Shown here piece after piece: positions 56,848 to 64,000 of a stretch of DNA of 64,000 nt. Numbering within the stretch: position 1 is the first letter of the stretch; every line of letters begins with the position of its first letter. Under the pieces are notes generated by a model. The model ran no database searches and was not told the DNA's origin. It worked only from the letters and a program-made list of their open reading frames with translations. The stretch is from positions 1 to 64,000 of the forward strand of contig JAPPFH010000131.1 in assembly GCA_028875185.1 (NCBI GenBank). Direction: 5' to 3'. This stretch comes from Chloroflexota bacterium (lineage in GTDB: Bacteria; Chloroflexota; Anaerolineae; Aggregatilineales; Phototrophicaceae). The position numbers were made by a program, and so were the translations under genes.

Positions 56848-59628
56848 ATGCGTGGGGAATTCATCGCCCTTGACCTCGAAACCACCGGGCTGAACGCCGC
56901 ATCTGACGAGATCATAGAGGTCGGCATCGCCCGCTTTCGCGATGGCGAACTCGCCGACCAATATCAGTCTTTGGTCAATCCATTGAAGCCCATCCCGCCA
57001 GAGATTACGCAACTGACGGGAATCGACCAGGACGATGTCGAGGGTATGCCACGGATTCAGGACATCGTAGCGGATATCGCCCGCATCGTCGAGGATTTGC
57101 CGCTCGTCGCGCACAACGCGCAATTTGATGTGACGTTCCTGGGCAAGCATCATCCACTCAAAGCGAATTTGGTGATCGACACAGTCGAACTGGCTTCGAT
57201 TATGCTGCCTTCGGCGCCGCGTTATAACTTGGGCAGCTTGACTTCAGCAATGGGAATCGATCTAAAGCGCGCTCACCGCGCCTTTGATGACGCGCTGGCA
57301 ACCGGACAATTTTACTGGAATCTGTGGGAAATAATCTGTCAGCAGCCGACCAGCCTCCTAGCGGAAATCATAGACGCGAGCGCGCGTCACAAATGGAACC
57401 TGCGCGAGGTCTTCCAAGCGGCTTTGGCGGAAGGATTGAAAACGGAAGGCCTGACCAGCGCGCGTGATCCATTCACTTCCGAGCAGTTGACGGCGCCGCC
57501 CTTAGATATCGCGCAGGCGGGGCGCCAACCATTGGAACCGATTGCGGTTGAAAAGGTGTTTGCCGAGGGCGGCCAGTTGGCGGCAAGCCACAGCGCCTAT
57601 GAAAGACGTGATCAGCAGTTGCAAATGGCGCGCGATGTAACGCGCGCGCTGAACCAAGGCGAGCAGCTGATGATCGAAGCCGGAACGGGCACCGGCAAAT
57701 CGATTGCATACCTGGTTCCGGCGGCGCTTTGGGCAAAATCCAACGGGCAACGCGTTACCGTCTCGACGCACACAATCAACTTGCAAGAGCAACTGCTCAA
57801 GCAAGACATACCCATAGTACGCAGCATCGTCGGCGAAGGACTGCAAGCCGCCCTGATGAAAGGGAGAGCCAATTATCTCTGCCCCAGGCGATTGGCTACC
57901 CTGCGTCGGCGGAAACCGACGAACCTGGATGAATTGCGAACCTTGGCCAAGATCCTTGTTTGGCTCGAGAGCAGCTCATCCGGCGACCGCGGCGAGATTA
58001 ACTTGCGCGCTGGGGAGCGAGCGGTATGGATGCGGCTCAGCGCCCAGGACGAGGATTGCGCGACCTTCCGCTGCGCCAGCGAAATGAACGGCGTATGCCC
58101 CTATTACAAGTCCCGGAAGCGAGCGGAGACGGCTCACATTTTAATTGCCAATCACGCGCTTTTGATCGCGGATGCCCGTATCGAGAACCGCGCCTTGCCC
58201 GATTTTCACAATTTGATAGTCGATGAAGCGCATCAACTTGAAGGCGCAATCACCGACGGCTTGAGCCGACGAATAGATCAGCAGCTGATACTGTCGCGCT
58301 TGCGCGATCTTGGCACCTTGAAGAGCGGCGCTTTTGGCTTATTCCTCGCCGCCGCCCGCGAGCATTTTCCGCAAGCGGAAAGCGATCGCCTTGCTGCTTA
58401 TATTGGCAACATCAGCGATGCTATTGCCGAGATGAAGCGGGAGATCCGTGGCTACTTCCGCACCTTGCATGAATTTGCCAAGAACCGCGACGGCGCCAGC
58501 CGTTACGCTCGGCGGCTAGAAAACAAGCATCGTGAATCCAGCAGCTTCGTCAGCGTACAGACGGCTTGGCGCCGCCTGGCCGAATACCTGCTCGCTGTGA
58601 CTGATTCTTTAGAGCACCTGTGCAAAGCGCTGCCCCGTTACGAAAAATTTCAGATGCCGGAATTCAGCGAATACTTCAGCGAAATCAGGGCAAATTGGCG
58701 CTTTCTGGCCGATATTCACGAGCAACTGGAACACTTTACCAGCGATCCCGATGGCAACGCCATTTACGCCATCACCGCCGGGGAAAGCCCGGATCGGCTG
58801 CAAGCGCATATATCCCCTTTGCATGTTGGGCCGATGATGGACGAGTTTCTCAATCAGCGCATGGAAAGCATCGTCCTCACCAGCGCTACCTTAACAACGC
58901 AAGGCAACTTCGAGCATATATCCGAGCGGCTCTACGCCGAGGATTATCAACACGTGGCGCTTGGCACGCCCTTCGACTACAAATCATCCACCTTGCTATA
59001 TGTGCCGACCGATATGCCGGAGCCGAGCCAGCGGCGGGATTATCAGCGAATGGTTGAGCGCGGCATTATCGAATTGGCGGCCGAGCTGCAAGGGCGCGTG
59101 ATGGCGCTGTTCACCAGCTACGCCCAACTGCGCGAGACGTCGCGCGCCGTTACGCCGCGTCTCGCCTTAGGCGACATAACCGTCTTCGATCAGAGCTTTG
59201 GCGGCAGCCGCGATGCGCTGCTCGAAAACTTCAAGCGGGCGGACCGTGCCGTTCTGATGGGTACGCGCAGCTTCTGGGAGGGCGTAGATATTCCGGGCGA
59301 TGACCTCAGCGCTCTTGTCATTGCGCGGCTGCCCTTTGCCGTGCCATCCGACCCGGTCTTCGCCGCGCGCGGCGAAACTTATGACGACCCCTTTCAACAA
59401 TACGCTGTGCCCGATGCCATCCTGCGTTTTCGGCAAGGCTTCGGACGCTTGATTCGCAGCCGCGGCGACCGCGGCGTGGTCGCCATATTTGACAGCCGCG
59501 TGCTCAGCAAGCGCTACGGCCGAGATTTTCTTGAATCGCTGCCCGATTGCGCAGTACAATTTGCTGCGCTGGAGAATCTGCCAAGCGCCGCCTCCGCTTG
59601 GATCAATCAGAGCAGGAATGGAAAATGA
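56848..59628 (+). CDS. DnaQ-DinG: 3'-5' exonuclease fused to XPD-like helicase
   Basis: A 926-residue enzyme. Residues 1-165 are a DEDDh exonuclease (ALDLETTGL, HNAQFDVTFL, HRAFDDALAT). The rest is a superfamily 2 helicase: Walker A EAGTGTGKS near 280, an iron-sulfur domain with cysteines in YLCPRR, DCATFRCAS and GVCPYYK, DEAH box VDEAHQLE, TSATLTTQGN, and the final motifs TRSFWEGVDIPGDDL and QGFGRLIRS. This is the DinG form common in Gram-positive-like lineages. ATG 56848 has GGAG seven bases upstream. It overlaps the next gene by an ATGA. Confidence 0.92.
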   Translation: MRGEFIALDLETTGLNAASDEIIEVGIARFRDGELADQYQSLVNPLKPIPPEITQLTGIDQDDVEGMPRIQDIVADIARIVEDLPLVAHNAQFDVTFLGKHHPLKANLVIDTVELASIMLPSAPRYNLGSLTSAMGIDLKRAHRAFDDALATGQFYWNLWEIICQQPTSLLAEIIDASARHKWNLREVFQAALAEGLKTEGLTSARDPFTSEQLTAPPLDIAQAGRQPLEPIAVEKVFAEGGQLAASHSAYERRDQQLQMARDVTRALNQGEQLMIEAGTGTGKSIAYLVPAALWAKSNGQRVTVSTHTINLQEQLLKQDIPIVRSIVGEGLQAALMKGRANYLCPRRLATLRRRKPTNLDELRTLAKILVWLESSSSGDRGEINLRAGERAVWMRLSAQDEDCATFRCASEMNGVCPYYKSRKRAETAHILIANHALLIADARIENRALPDFHNLIVDEAHQLEGAITDGLSRRIDQQLILSRLRDLGTLKSGAFGLFLAAAREHFPQAESDRLAAYIGNISDAIAEMKREIRGYFRTLHEFAKNRDGASRYARRLENKHRESSSFVSVQTAWRRLAEYLLAVTDSLEHLCKALPRYEKFQMPEFSEYFSEIRANWRFLADIHEQLEHFTSDPDGNAIYAITAGESPDRLQAHISPLHVGPMMDEFLNQRMESIVLTSATLTTQGNFEHISERLYAEDYQHVALGTPFDYKSSTLLYVPTDMPEPSQRRDYQRMVERGIIELAAELQGRVMALFTSYAQLRETSRAVTPRLALGDITVFDQSFGGSRDALLENFKRADRAVLMGTRSFWEGVDIPGDDLSALVIARLPFAVPSDPVFAARGETYDDPFQQYAVPDAILRFRQGFGRLIRSRGDRGVVAIFDSRVLSKRYGRDFLESLPDCAVQFAALENLPSAASAWINQSRNGK

Positions 59629-59972
59629 GGACCCCGGCCGGTCGCGAGTGCCCCCATTATTACGCCGATCACAATCGTCACACCCGTGACATTGAAGAAT
59701 GCCGTCTGGCCAAAAGCAATCCCGACTCCGAGCTATGGCACCCAAAGGACTGCGTCAAGTGTCCCGTGCCCGATATTGTCTTGGCAAACGCCAGCCCGGA
59801 TACGCGGTTAGTCCTCACCATCAAAGCAGGATTCCTCGGCTTTGTCCGACGGGTGGAAGTTGAAGCGATCTGCCTCAAAAATGGCGAAAAGGTTGATCCT
59901 TACGTGGGTTGCCCGGATGAACATCCCGGCTTAGAAATCTTTCGCCAGGCACTGGACAGCAACGATGATTAA
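59625..59972 (+). CDS. Small cysteine-containing protein, unknown
   Basis: A 115-residue protein that starts inside the dinG stop (ATGA) and ends eight bases inside the next gene. Cysteines in RECPHYY, EECRLAK, DCVKCPVP, AICLKNG and VGCPDEH could bind zinc or an iron-sulfur cluster. No family name is known to me. The tight coupling between a helicase and a HAD-DinB protein suggests a linked role, untested. Confidence 0.7.
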   Translation: MRTPAGRECPHYYADHNRHTRDIEECRLAKSNPDSELWHPKDCVKCPVPDIVLANASPDTRLVLTIKAGFLGFVRRVEVEAICLKNGEKVDPYVGCPDEHPGLEIFRQALDSNDD

Positions 59973-61128
59973 GGCGGTCCTGCTTGATCTCGACAATACC
60001 TTGCTGCACAACCCCGATGTTGAATGGGTGGCCGCCTTTCGCCAGCAGTGGGATCGGCATTTTGCCGATCGCTACAGAATCGAGCAGGCGTCCAGCGCGC
60101 TTCGATACGCCATAGGCTGCATAAACCGCGAGCCAGCAAGCTACCGCGCAAACGCCGACACCATCCTAGAGGCGCTTTCAACGGCGATGCCGCTGACTGA
60201 CGCCACCCTCTCCACCGCAATCGCCAGCTTCTACCAGGGCAACTACAGCCGCCTCAGAGCAAACACGGCGCCAATGGCGAACGCCGCCGCCTTGGTGGAA
60301 TCTTTGCTGAAGCAGGGTTTGCTGGTCGCCATCGCTACCAATCCGTTTTTCCCGGAAAGCGCCACGCGCGAACGAATCGGATGGGCGGGCTTGTCCAACC
60401 TGATATCGGAATTCGCCTTCATCACGCATAGCGAGAATATGCGCTTCGCCAAACCGAGCCCCGCCTACTACGCCGAGACGATTGCGCGCGTTGGCGTTGA
60501 ACCTGACGAGGCGCTGCTAATCGGCGACAGTAGGCGTAACGATATCGAGCCGGCCCGGGCGATCGGCATCCACACTTGGCAAATTGGCGAGGCGGATGGG
60601 CTTGATTCAATTCTCGAACACGTCCGCGATTTAGAATGGCGGCACAACTATCCGTCACGCGAACTTAGACCGAGCATGATCTTGCCGCAATTCCAAGGCA
60701 ATATCGCCGCGCTCCACGGACTGCTAACCGAGGTCAAGCCCCATCAGCAGCGGCAACGCCCGGACCCGCAGGAATGGTCCATTTTGCAGATTCTCTGCCA
60801 CCTATGGCAAAGTGAGGCAAAGGTTCATCGGGCGCGATTGCAGGCCATCCTCAAGCAAAACAATCCCTTCATCGCCGCGCCGCCGCCGCCAGGTCCCGAT
60901 ATCCCGCCCTGCCACGAAGACGCCAACCAAGCGCTCTATTGTTTTCAGCGCGAGCGTGAATCGACGATTCGGCTGCTATCAGCCTTGTCGCTGGCGCAAT
61001 GGGACCGTCCGGCAAGGCACAGCATTTTCGGTTTGACGACGGCGCTGGAAATGGCGCACTTTACGGCGCAGCATGACCGCCTGCATATAACGCAACTTTG
61101 CCAGACCTTGGGCAAATGCGCTGAGTGA
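59965..61128 (+). CDS. HAD hydrolase fused to a DinB-like domain
   Basis: Residues 1-205 are a HAD phosphatase: DLDNTL with D8 and D10, VAIATNPFF, AKPSPAYY and IGDSRRNDI. Residues about 220-387 resemble the DinB/YfiT four-helix bundle: QFQGNIAALHGLL, EWSILQILCHLWQSEAKVH, and AHFTAQHDRLHITQL, with histidines placed to bind a metal. Substrates are unknown. HAD and DinB as one chain is unusual. It overlaps the previous gene by eight bases and ends the three-gene unit. Confidence 0.8.
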   Translation: MIKAVLLDLDNTLLHNPDVEWVAAFRQQWDRHFADRYRIEQASSALRYAIGCINREPASYRANADTILEALSTAMPLTDATLSTAIASFYQGNYSRLRANTAPMANAAALVESLLKQGLLVAIATNPFFPESATRERIGWAGLSNLISEFAFITHSENMRFAKPSPAYYAETIARVGVEPDEALLIGDSRRNDIEPARAIGIHTWQIGEADGLDSILEHVRDLEWRHNYPSRELRPSMILPQFQGNIAALHGLLTEVKPHQQRQRPDPQEWSILQILCHLWQSEAKVHRARLQAILKQNNPFIAAPPPPGPDIPPCHEDANQALYCFQRERESTIRLLSALSLAQWDRPARHSIFGLTTALEMAHFTAQHDRLHITQLCQTLGKCAE

Positions 61129-61227
61129 AAGTCTGTGCGACAAGGAGACTATCAGAAGCGCCGCCATACGCAGTCGCTTAAGAATCTTATCCCTTGGCGC
61201 CGTAGACTGGTTGATAGCCGTCAAGCG

Positions 61228-61284
61228 TTGACAGATTACGTACTTTCTGTACAATACGTTTAGATAATTGTGAATTTTACAATT
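61228..61284 (+). promoter_or_regulatory. Strong promoter with operator-like palindrome for the polyprenyl synthase gene
   Basis: TTGACA (61228-61233, consensus) and TACAAT (61250-61255) are 16 bases apart, with initiation near 61262. Immediately downstream is the perfect inverted repeat AATTGT-N7-ACAATT (61266-61284), placed where a bound repressor would block clearance. It also covers the alternative GTG start at 61270. Confidence 0.65.
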
Positions 61285-61302
61285 GTTGAGTTGGAGTCTA
61301 AG

Positions 61303-62250
61303 GTGACTGGCGCCCCAATTGATCAGGTTAATATAAGTGAAGCGCTGGACGCGTGGATGGCAACAGTGGAACGCGCGATGTTTGACGTGACCGATAGCGA
61401 TGTGCCGGTCCTGCGCGATGCCAGCCGTCATATATTGAGCGCCGGCGGCAAACGAATTCGTCCGCGCCTGCTCCTGCTCAGTTACGCGACGCTAGGCGGC
61501 CGCGATATGAACCTCGCCGCGAATCCAGCCGCCGCCGTCGAGTTGATGCATACCGCGAGCGTCGTGCATGACGATATCAATGACCATGGGACATTGCGCC
61601 GCGGTCGTCCATCGGTAAACGCGCTCTGGGGGCGGACTTTCGCGCTCCTGACCGGCGACTTTCTTTTCACCGCCGTGTATGAGTTGATGGCGCCCTACCA
61701 AGATCTCAATATCGATTTGGCGACTGCCGCCAGAGGATTGGTCGAAGGCGAGACGCTGCAGGCGAGCGCTGTGAAAAACAGGACCTTTACGCGTGAAGCC
61801 TACATGGAAATCATCGCAAAAAAGACCGCCGCCCTTTTCCGCGCCGCCAGCGCGATCGGCGCCAAATTAGCCGGCGCCAGTCAAAGCGAAATCAGCGTGC
61901 TGGCCGAGTTTGGATTCAATATCGGTCTCGCCTTCCAGATTGTCGACGACATCCTTGACCTGGTGGCAGATGAAAGCAAACTTGGCAAAGCCAGCGGTGT
62001 TGATGTCACGCAGGGACGGGGCGTCGCCGTCGCTCTTAATGATGTCAACGGCAACGGCAATGCCGCAGCAGCGGATCCGATGGGCGAGATCCGCCGCAAG
62101 ATGATGGAAGGCGATACGATCGTCAAAGCGCGCAAACAAGCGAGTTGGCTGGTGGAAAGCGCAATTGCAAGCTTGACGATACTGGATGATTCGCCCGCCA
62201 AATCGGCGCTTATTGGACTCGCCCGCCAGGTAGTCGAGCGCGACCGATAA
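61303..62250 (+). CDS. Trans-polyprenyl diphosphate synthase
   Basis: Elongates IPP/DMAPP into long-chain polyprenyl diphosphate for quinones or lipid carriers. The Asp-rich motifs are DDINDHGTLRRG (first) and DDILD (second), with GKRIRPRL before them. GTG 61303 has GGAG seven bases upstream and gives 315 residues; GTG 61270 (326 residues) would sit almost at the transcript start without a ribosome site. Chain length is not predictable by eye. Its substrate comes from the Fni reaction at the start of the window. Confidence 0.92.
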   Translation: MTGAPIDQVNISEALDAWMATVERAMFDVTDSDVPVLRDASRHILSAGGKRIRPRLLLLSYATLGGRDMNLAANPAAAVELMHTASVVHDDINDHGTLRRGRPSVNALWGRTFALLTGDFLFTAVYELMAPYQDLNIDLATAARGLVEGETLQASAVKNRTFTREAYMEIIAKKTAALFRAASAIGAKLAGASQSEISVLAEFGFNIGLAFQIVDDILDLVADESKLGKASGVDVTQGRGVAVALNDVNGNGNAAAADPMGEIRRKMMEGDTIVKARKQASWLVESAIASLTILDDSPAKSALIGLARQVVERDR

Positions 62251-62338
62251 AGGCAAACTCGTTTAGCAGACGCGGGGCGTGTATCATGGCACGCCTTTTC
62301 TGTTAGATGACCGACGCCAAAGACCAAAGTGTCAGCCG

Positions 62339-63901
62339 ATGAAAGTGGCGAGCATAAGCCAAATACGGGAAGTTGAAGCCGCGGCCGACCGTTCGCTGCT
62401 GAGCTACGAAGCCATGATGCTTCGTGCCGGCGCCGCAGCCAGCGCGTATTTACAGCAACGCCGCTCGATCACCACCGCGACCCAGATCGCATTTCTGATT
62501 GGCAAAGGCAATAATGGCGGCGATGGCCTCGTCATGGCGAATGAATTGGCGCGCTCCACTGGCGCGGACATTCGGCTCTACCTATTGCATCCGCGAGATT
62601 CATCCGACAAGCCTTACCAAGCCGCGCGCCGGGCCGGGCTTCCGGTCACATTGGCTGCCGACGATCATGAGGGCCAGCAGCTGGCTGGTCTAATCCATAG
62701 CGCCGACATCCTCATTGATGCCGTTCTTGGAATCGGCGCGCGCTTGCCGCTAAGAGGCGAGGCAGCCGTGGCGCTGGAACGGGCAAACGACTGCCTGCGC
62801 CAGCGAGCGGCGCGCCCATTCATATTGGCGATAGACTGCCCCAGCGGGATCGACTGCGACACAGGCGAAGCCGACGAATTTGTCATCGCCGCGGACGCAA
62901 CGATTACCTTCATCGCTGCCAAGAGGGGGCACTTCACTTTTCCCGCCGCGCGCACTGTCGGCACCCTGGAGATTGATTCTATCGGCATCCCGGACAGTCT
63001 GCCCGAGTTGGATCAGATAAAAGCGAAGGTCGTGGACGCGCGCGCCGCGTCATCGCTATTGCCAGCGCGCCCGCTTGACGGTCATAAAGGCGCCTTCGGC
63101 AAAGTCATGGTGGTGGCTGGTTCACAGCATTACATAGGCGCGGTTGCCCTGGCGGCTGAAGCGGCGTATCGCTCGGGCGCGGGTCTGGTGACTATCGCCA
63201 CAACGCGGCGACTGATTGAATCAGTCGCCGGTACCCTGCGCGAACCCACTTGGCTGCCGTTGCCGGAAATTGACAGCGCGATTGCCGAGAGCGCTGCCAA
63301 CTTGTTGGTTGACGAAGCAGATGGATATGATGCCCTCTTGGCCGGATGTGGCTTGGGGAAACACGAAAGCACGCATGCGTTTCTGCGCCGGTTGCTCGCC
63401 AGCGATAGGCTGCCGGCCTCGGTTTTGGACGCTGACGCGCTCAACCTATTGAGCCAGGACGAGGCCTGGTGGGCGCGCCTGCCATCCGATACGATCATCA
63501 CGCCCCACCCCGGAGAGCTCGCGCGCATGATGAGGCTTAGCGCGAAATCGATCAATGCCGATCGCTGGGCGATTGCGCGTCAATGCGCCGAAGACTGGGA
63601 GCTTGTGATACTGCTCAAAGGCGCGCATACGCTGGCAGCCGCGCCCGACGGGCGAATCGGTGTTCTGCCCTTCAAGACAGACTCTTTAAGCACGGCGGGG
63701 ACCGGTGACATTTTGGCCGGGCTGATTGCCGGATTGCGGGCGCAAGGGCTAAACGCCTTCGAGAGCGCCTGCCTCGGCGCGTATGTACACGGATCGGCTG
63801 GAATAATTGCAGCGGAGGCGATGGGCAACAGCCGCAGCGTTATCGCGGGCGATGTATTGCCTGCTTTAGGCAACGCTTTCGCGGCCTTGGAAATGCCCTA
63901 A
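62339..63901 (+). CDS. Bifunctional NAD(P)H-hydrate epimerase/dehydratase
   Basis: Repairs damaged NAD(P)H hydrates. The 520-residue protein has the N-terminal YjeF epimerase domain (IGKGNNGGDGLVMAN, DAVLGIGARLPLRGE) and the C-terminal ADP-dependent dehydratase (HKGAFGKVMVVAG, LDADALNLL, ITPHPGELARMM, TAGTGDILAGLIAG). Equivalent to NnrE plus NnrD. ATG 62339 gives the usual N-terminus; the frame is open for 20 codons upstream. Its stop overlaps the stop of a gene on the opposite strand. Confidence 0.93.
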   Translation: MKVASISQIREVEAAADRSLLSYEAMMLRAGAAASAYLQQRRSITTATQIAFLIGKGNNGGDGLVMANELARSTGADIRLYLLHPRDSSDKPYQAARRAGLPVTLAADDHEGQQLAGLIHSADILIDAVLGIGARLPLRGEAAVALERANDCLRQRAARPFILAIDCPSGIDCDTGEADEFVIAADATITFIAAKRGHFTFPAARTVGTLEIDSIGIPDSLPELDQIKAKVVDARAASSLLPARPLDGHKGAFGKVMVVAGSQHYIGAVALAAEAAYRSGAGLVTIATTRRLIESVAGTLREPTWLPLPEIDSAIAESAANLLVDEADGYDALLAGCGLGKHESTHAFLRRLLASDRLPASVLDADALNLLSQDEAWWARLPSDTIITPHPGELARMMRLSAKSINADRWAIARQCAEDWELVILLKGAHTLAAAPDGRIGVLPFKTDSLSTAGTGDILAGLIAGLRAQGLNAFESACLGAYVHGSAGIIAAEAMGNSRSVIAGDVLPALGNAFAALEMP

Positions 63902-64000
63902 GAGTCGCTTTCGAGGCGAGAGCGCGCCTGCTGCTTGGCTTCGGCGAGGCTCGCTTGCATCTCCACTTCCGCGGCGCCGGCGCCGAACTGCGTCAGGTCT
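63898..64000 (-). CDS. C-terminal end of a gene entering from the right edge
   Basis: Reading leftward from the window edge, one minus-strand frame runs open to TAG at 63900-63898. It ends with about 33 residues, including EVEMQASLAEAKQQARSRLE, a helical, charged tail. The family cannot be named. Its stop overlaps the stop of the NAD(P)H-hydrate repair gene, matching the convergent overlaps seen elsewhere. Confidence 0.45.
   Translation of the reverse strand, partial: DLTQFGAGAAEVEMQASLAEAKQQARSRLESDS

Overview
The window looks like a compact, GC-leaning bacterial chromosome segment, most likely from a member of the Chloroflexota (Anaerolineae or a close relative). This is inference from gene content, not a search. 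Pointers are secreted LysM proteins with Pro/Thr-rich linkers, a polyphosphate-type glucokinase, a MoxR/DUF58 pair, a TIGR01906/DUF1461-like membrane protein, type 2 IPP isomerase, ThyX together with thymidine kinase, and no outer-membrane or LPS genes. No rRNA, tRNA, CRISPR, prophage or insertion sequence was recognised. Genes are tightly packed, neighbours often share an ATGA or TGATG junction, and several convergent pairs overlap at their 3' ends.

Layout. 0-5 kb: IPP isomerase (fni), HemW, a PP2C phosphatase followed by an OmpR-type response regulator, and a small unknown. 5-13.5 kb: flavin reductase, polyphosphate glucokinase, L,D-transpeptidase, pheA-asd, Hsp20, an adenosine-deaminase-fold protein lacking most catalytic residues, CTP synthase and a roadblock protein. 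13.7-21.3 kb: MoxR, DUF58, a sarcosine/N-methyltryptophan oxidase, a GNAT protein, a spermidine-synthase-like membrane protein, a DUF1461-like protein and a Tat-exported polysaccharide deacetylase. 21.4-27.8 kb: gap-pgk-tpiA, an M50-like membrane protein that appears to start at CTG, a WecA/TagO-type transferase and upp. 27.9-34.2 kb: ruvB-queA, L21, L27, an L31 with a C-terminal RNA-polymerase-alpha-CTD-like domain, tdk and sucCD. 34.5-40.8 kb: two secreted LysM proteins (one with an M23 peptidase), a histidine-rich polytopic membrane protein, two small unknowns and a Nudix hydrolase. 40.9-44 kb: a five-gene run of ParB-like, ACT, unknown, membrane-anchored JAMM and A24 prepilin peptidase. 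44-51.5 kb: nifS-mnmA, eno, pyk and two membrane unknowns. 51.6-64 kb: yebC-ruvC-ruvA, thyX, truncated globin, a tandem periplasmic-binding-type protein, a DnaQ-DinG helicase leading a three-gene unit, a polyprenyl diphosphate synthase behind a strong promoter, and bifunctional NAD(P)H-hydrate repair enzyme.

Most of lower glycolysis is here in two blocks (gap-pgk-tpiA and eno-pyk), plus a glucokinase for entry. Isoprenoid supply (fni, polyprenyl synthase) and the WecA/TagO-type lipid-carrier transferase fit together in envelope synthesis, with the L,D-transpeptidase, M23/LysM proteins and deacetylase as wall enzymes. All three ruv genes are present at two loci. The items most worth a second look are the L31-alphaCTD fusion, the pseudo-adenosine deaminase, the CTG-started M50-like protein with a broken HExxH motif, the ParB/ACT/JAMM/A24 gene run, and the histidine-rich membrane protein.
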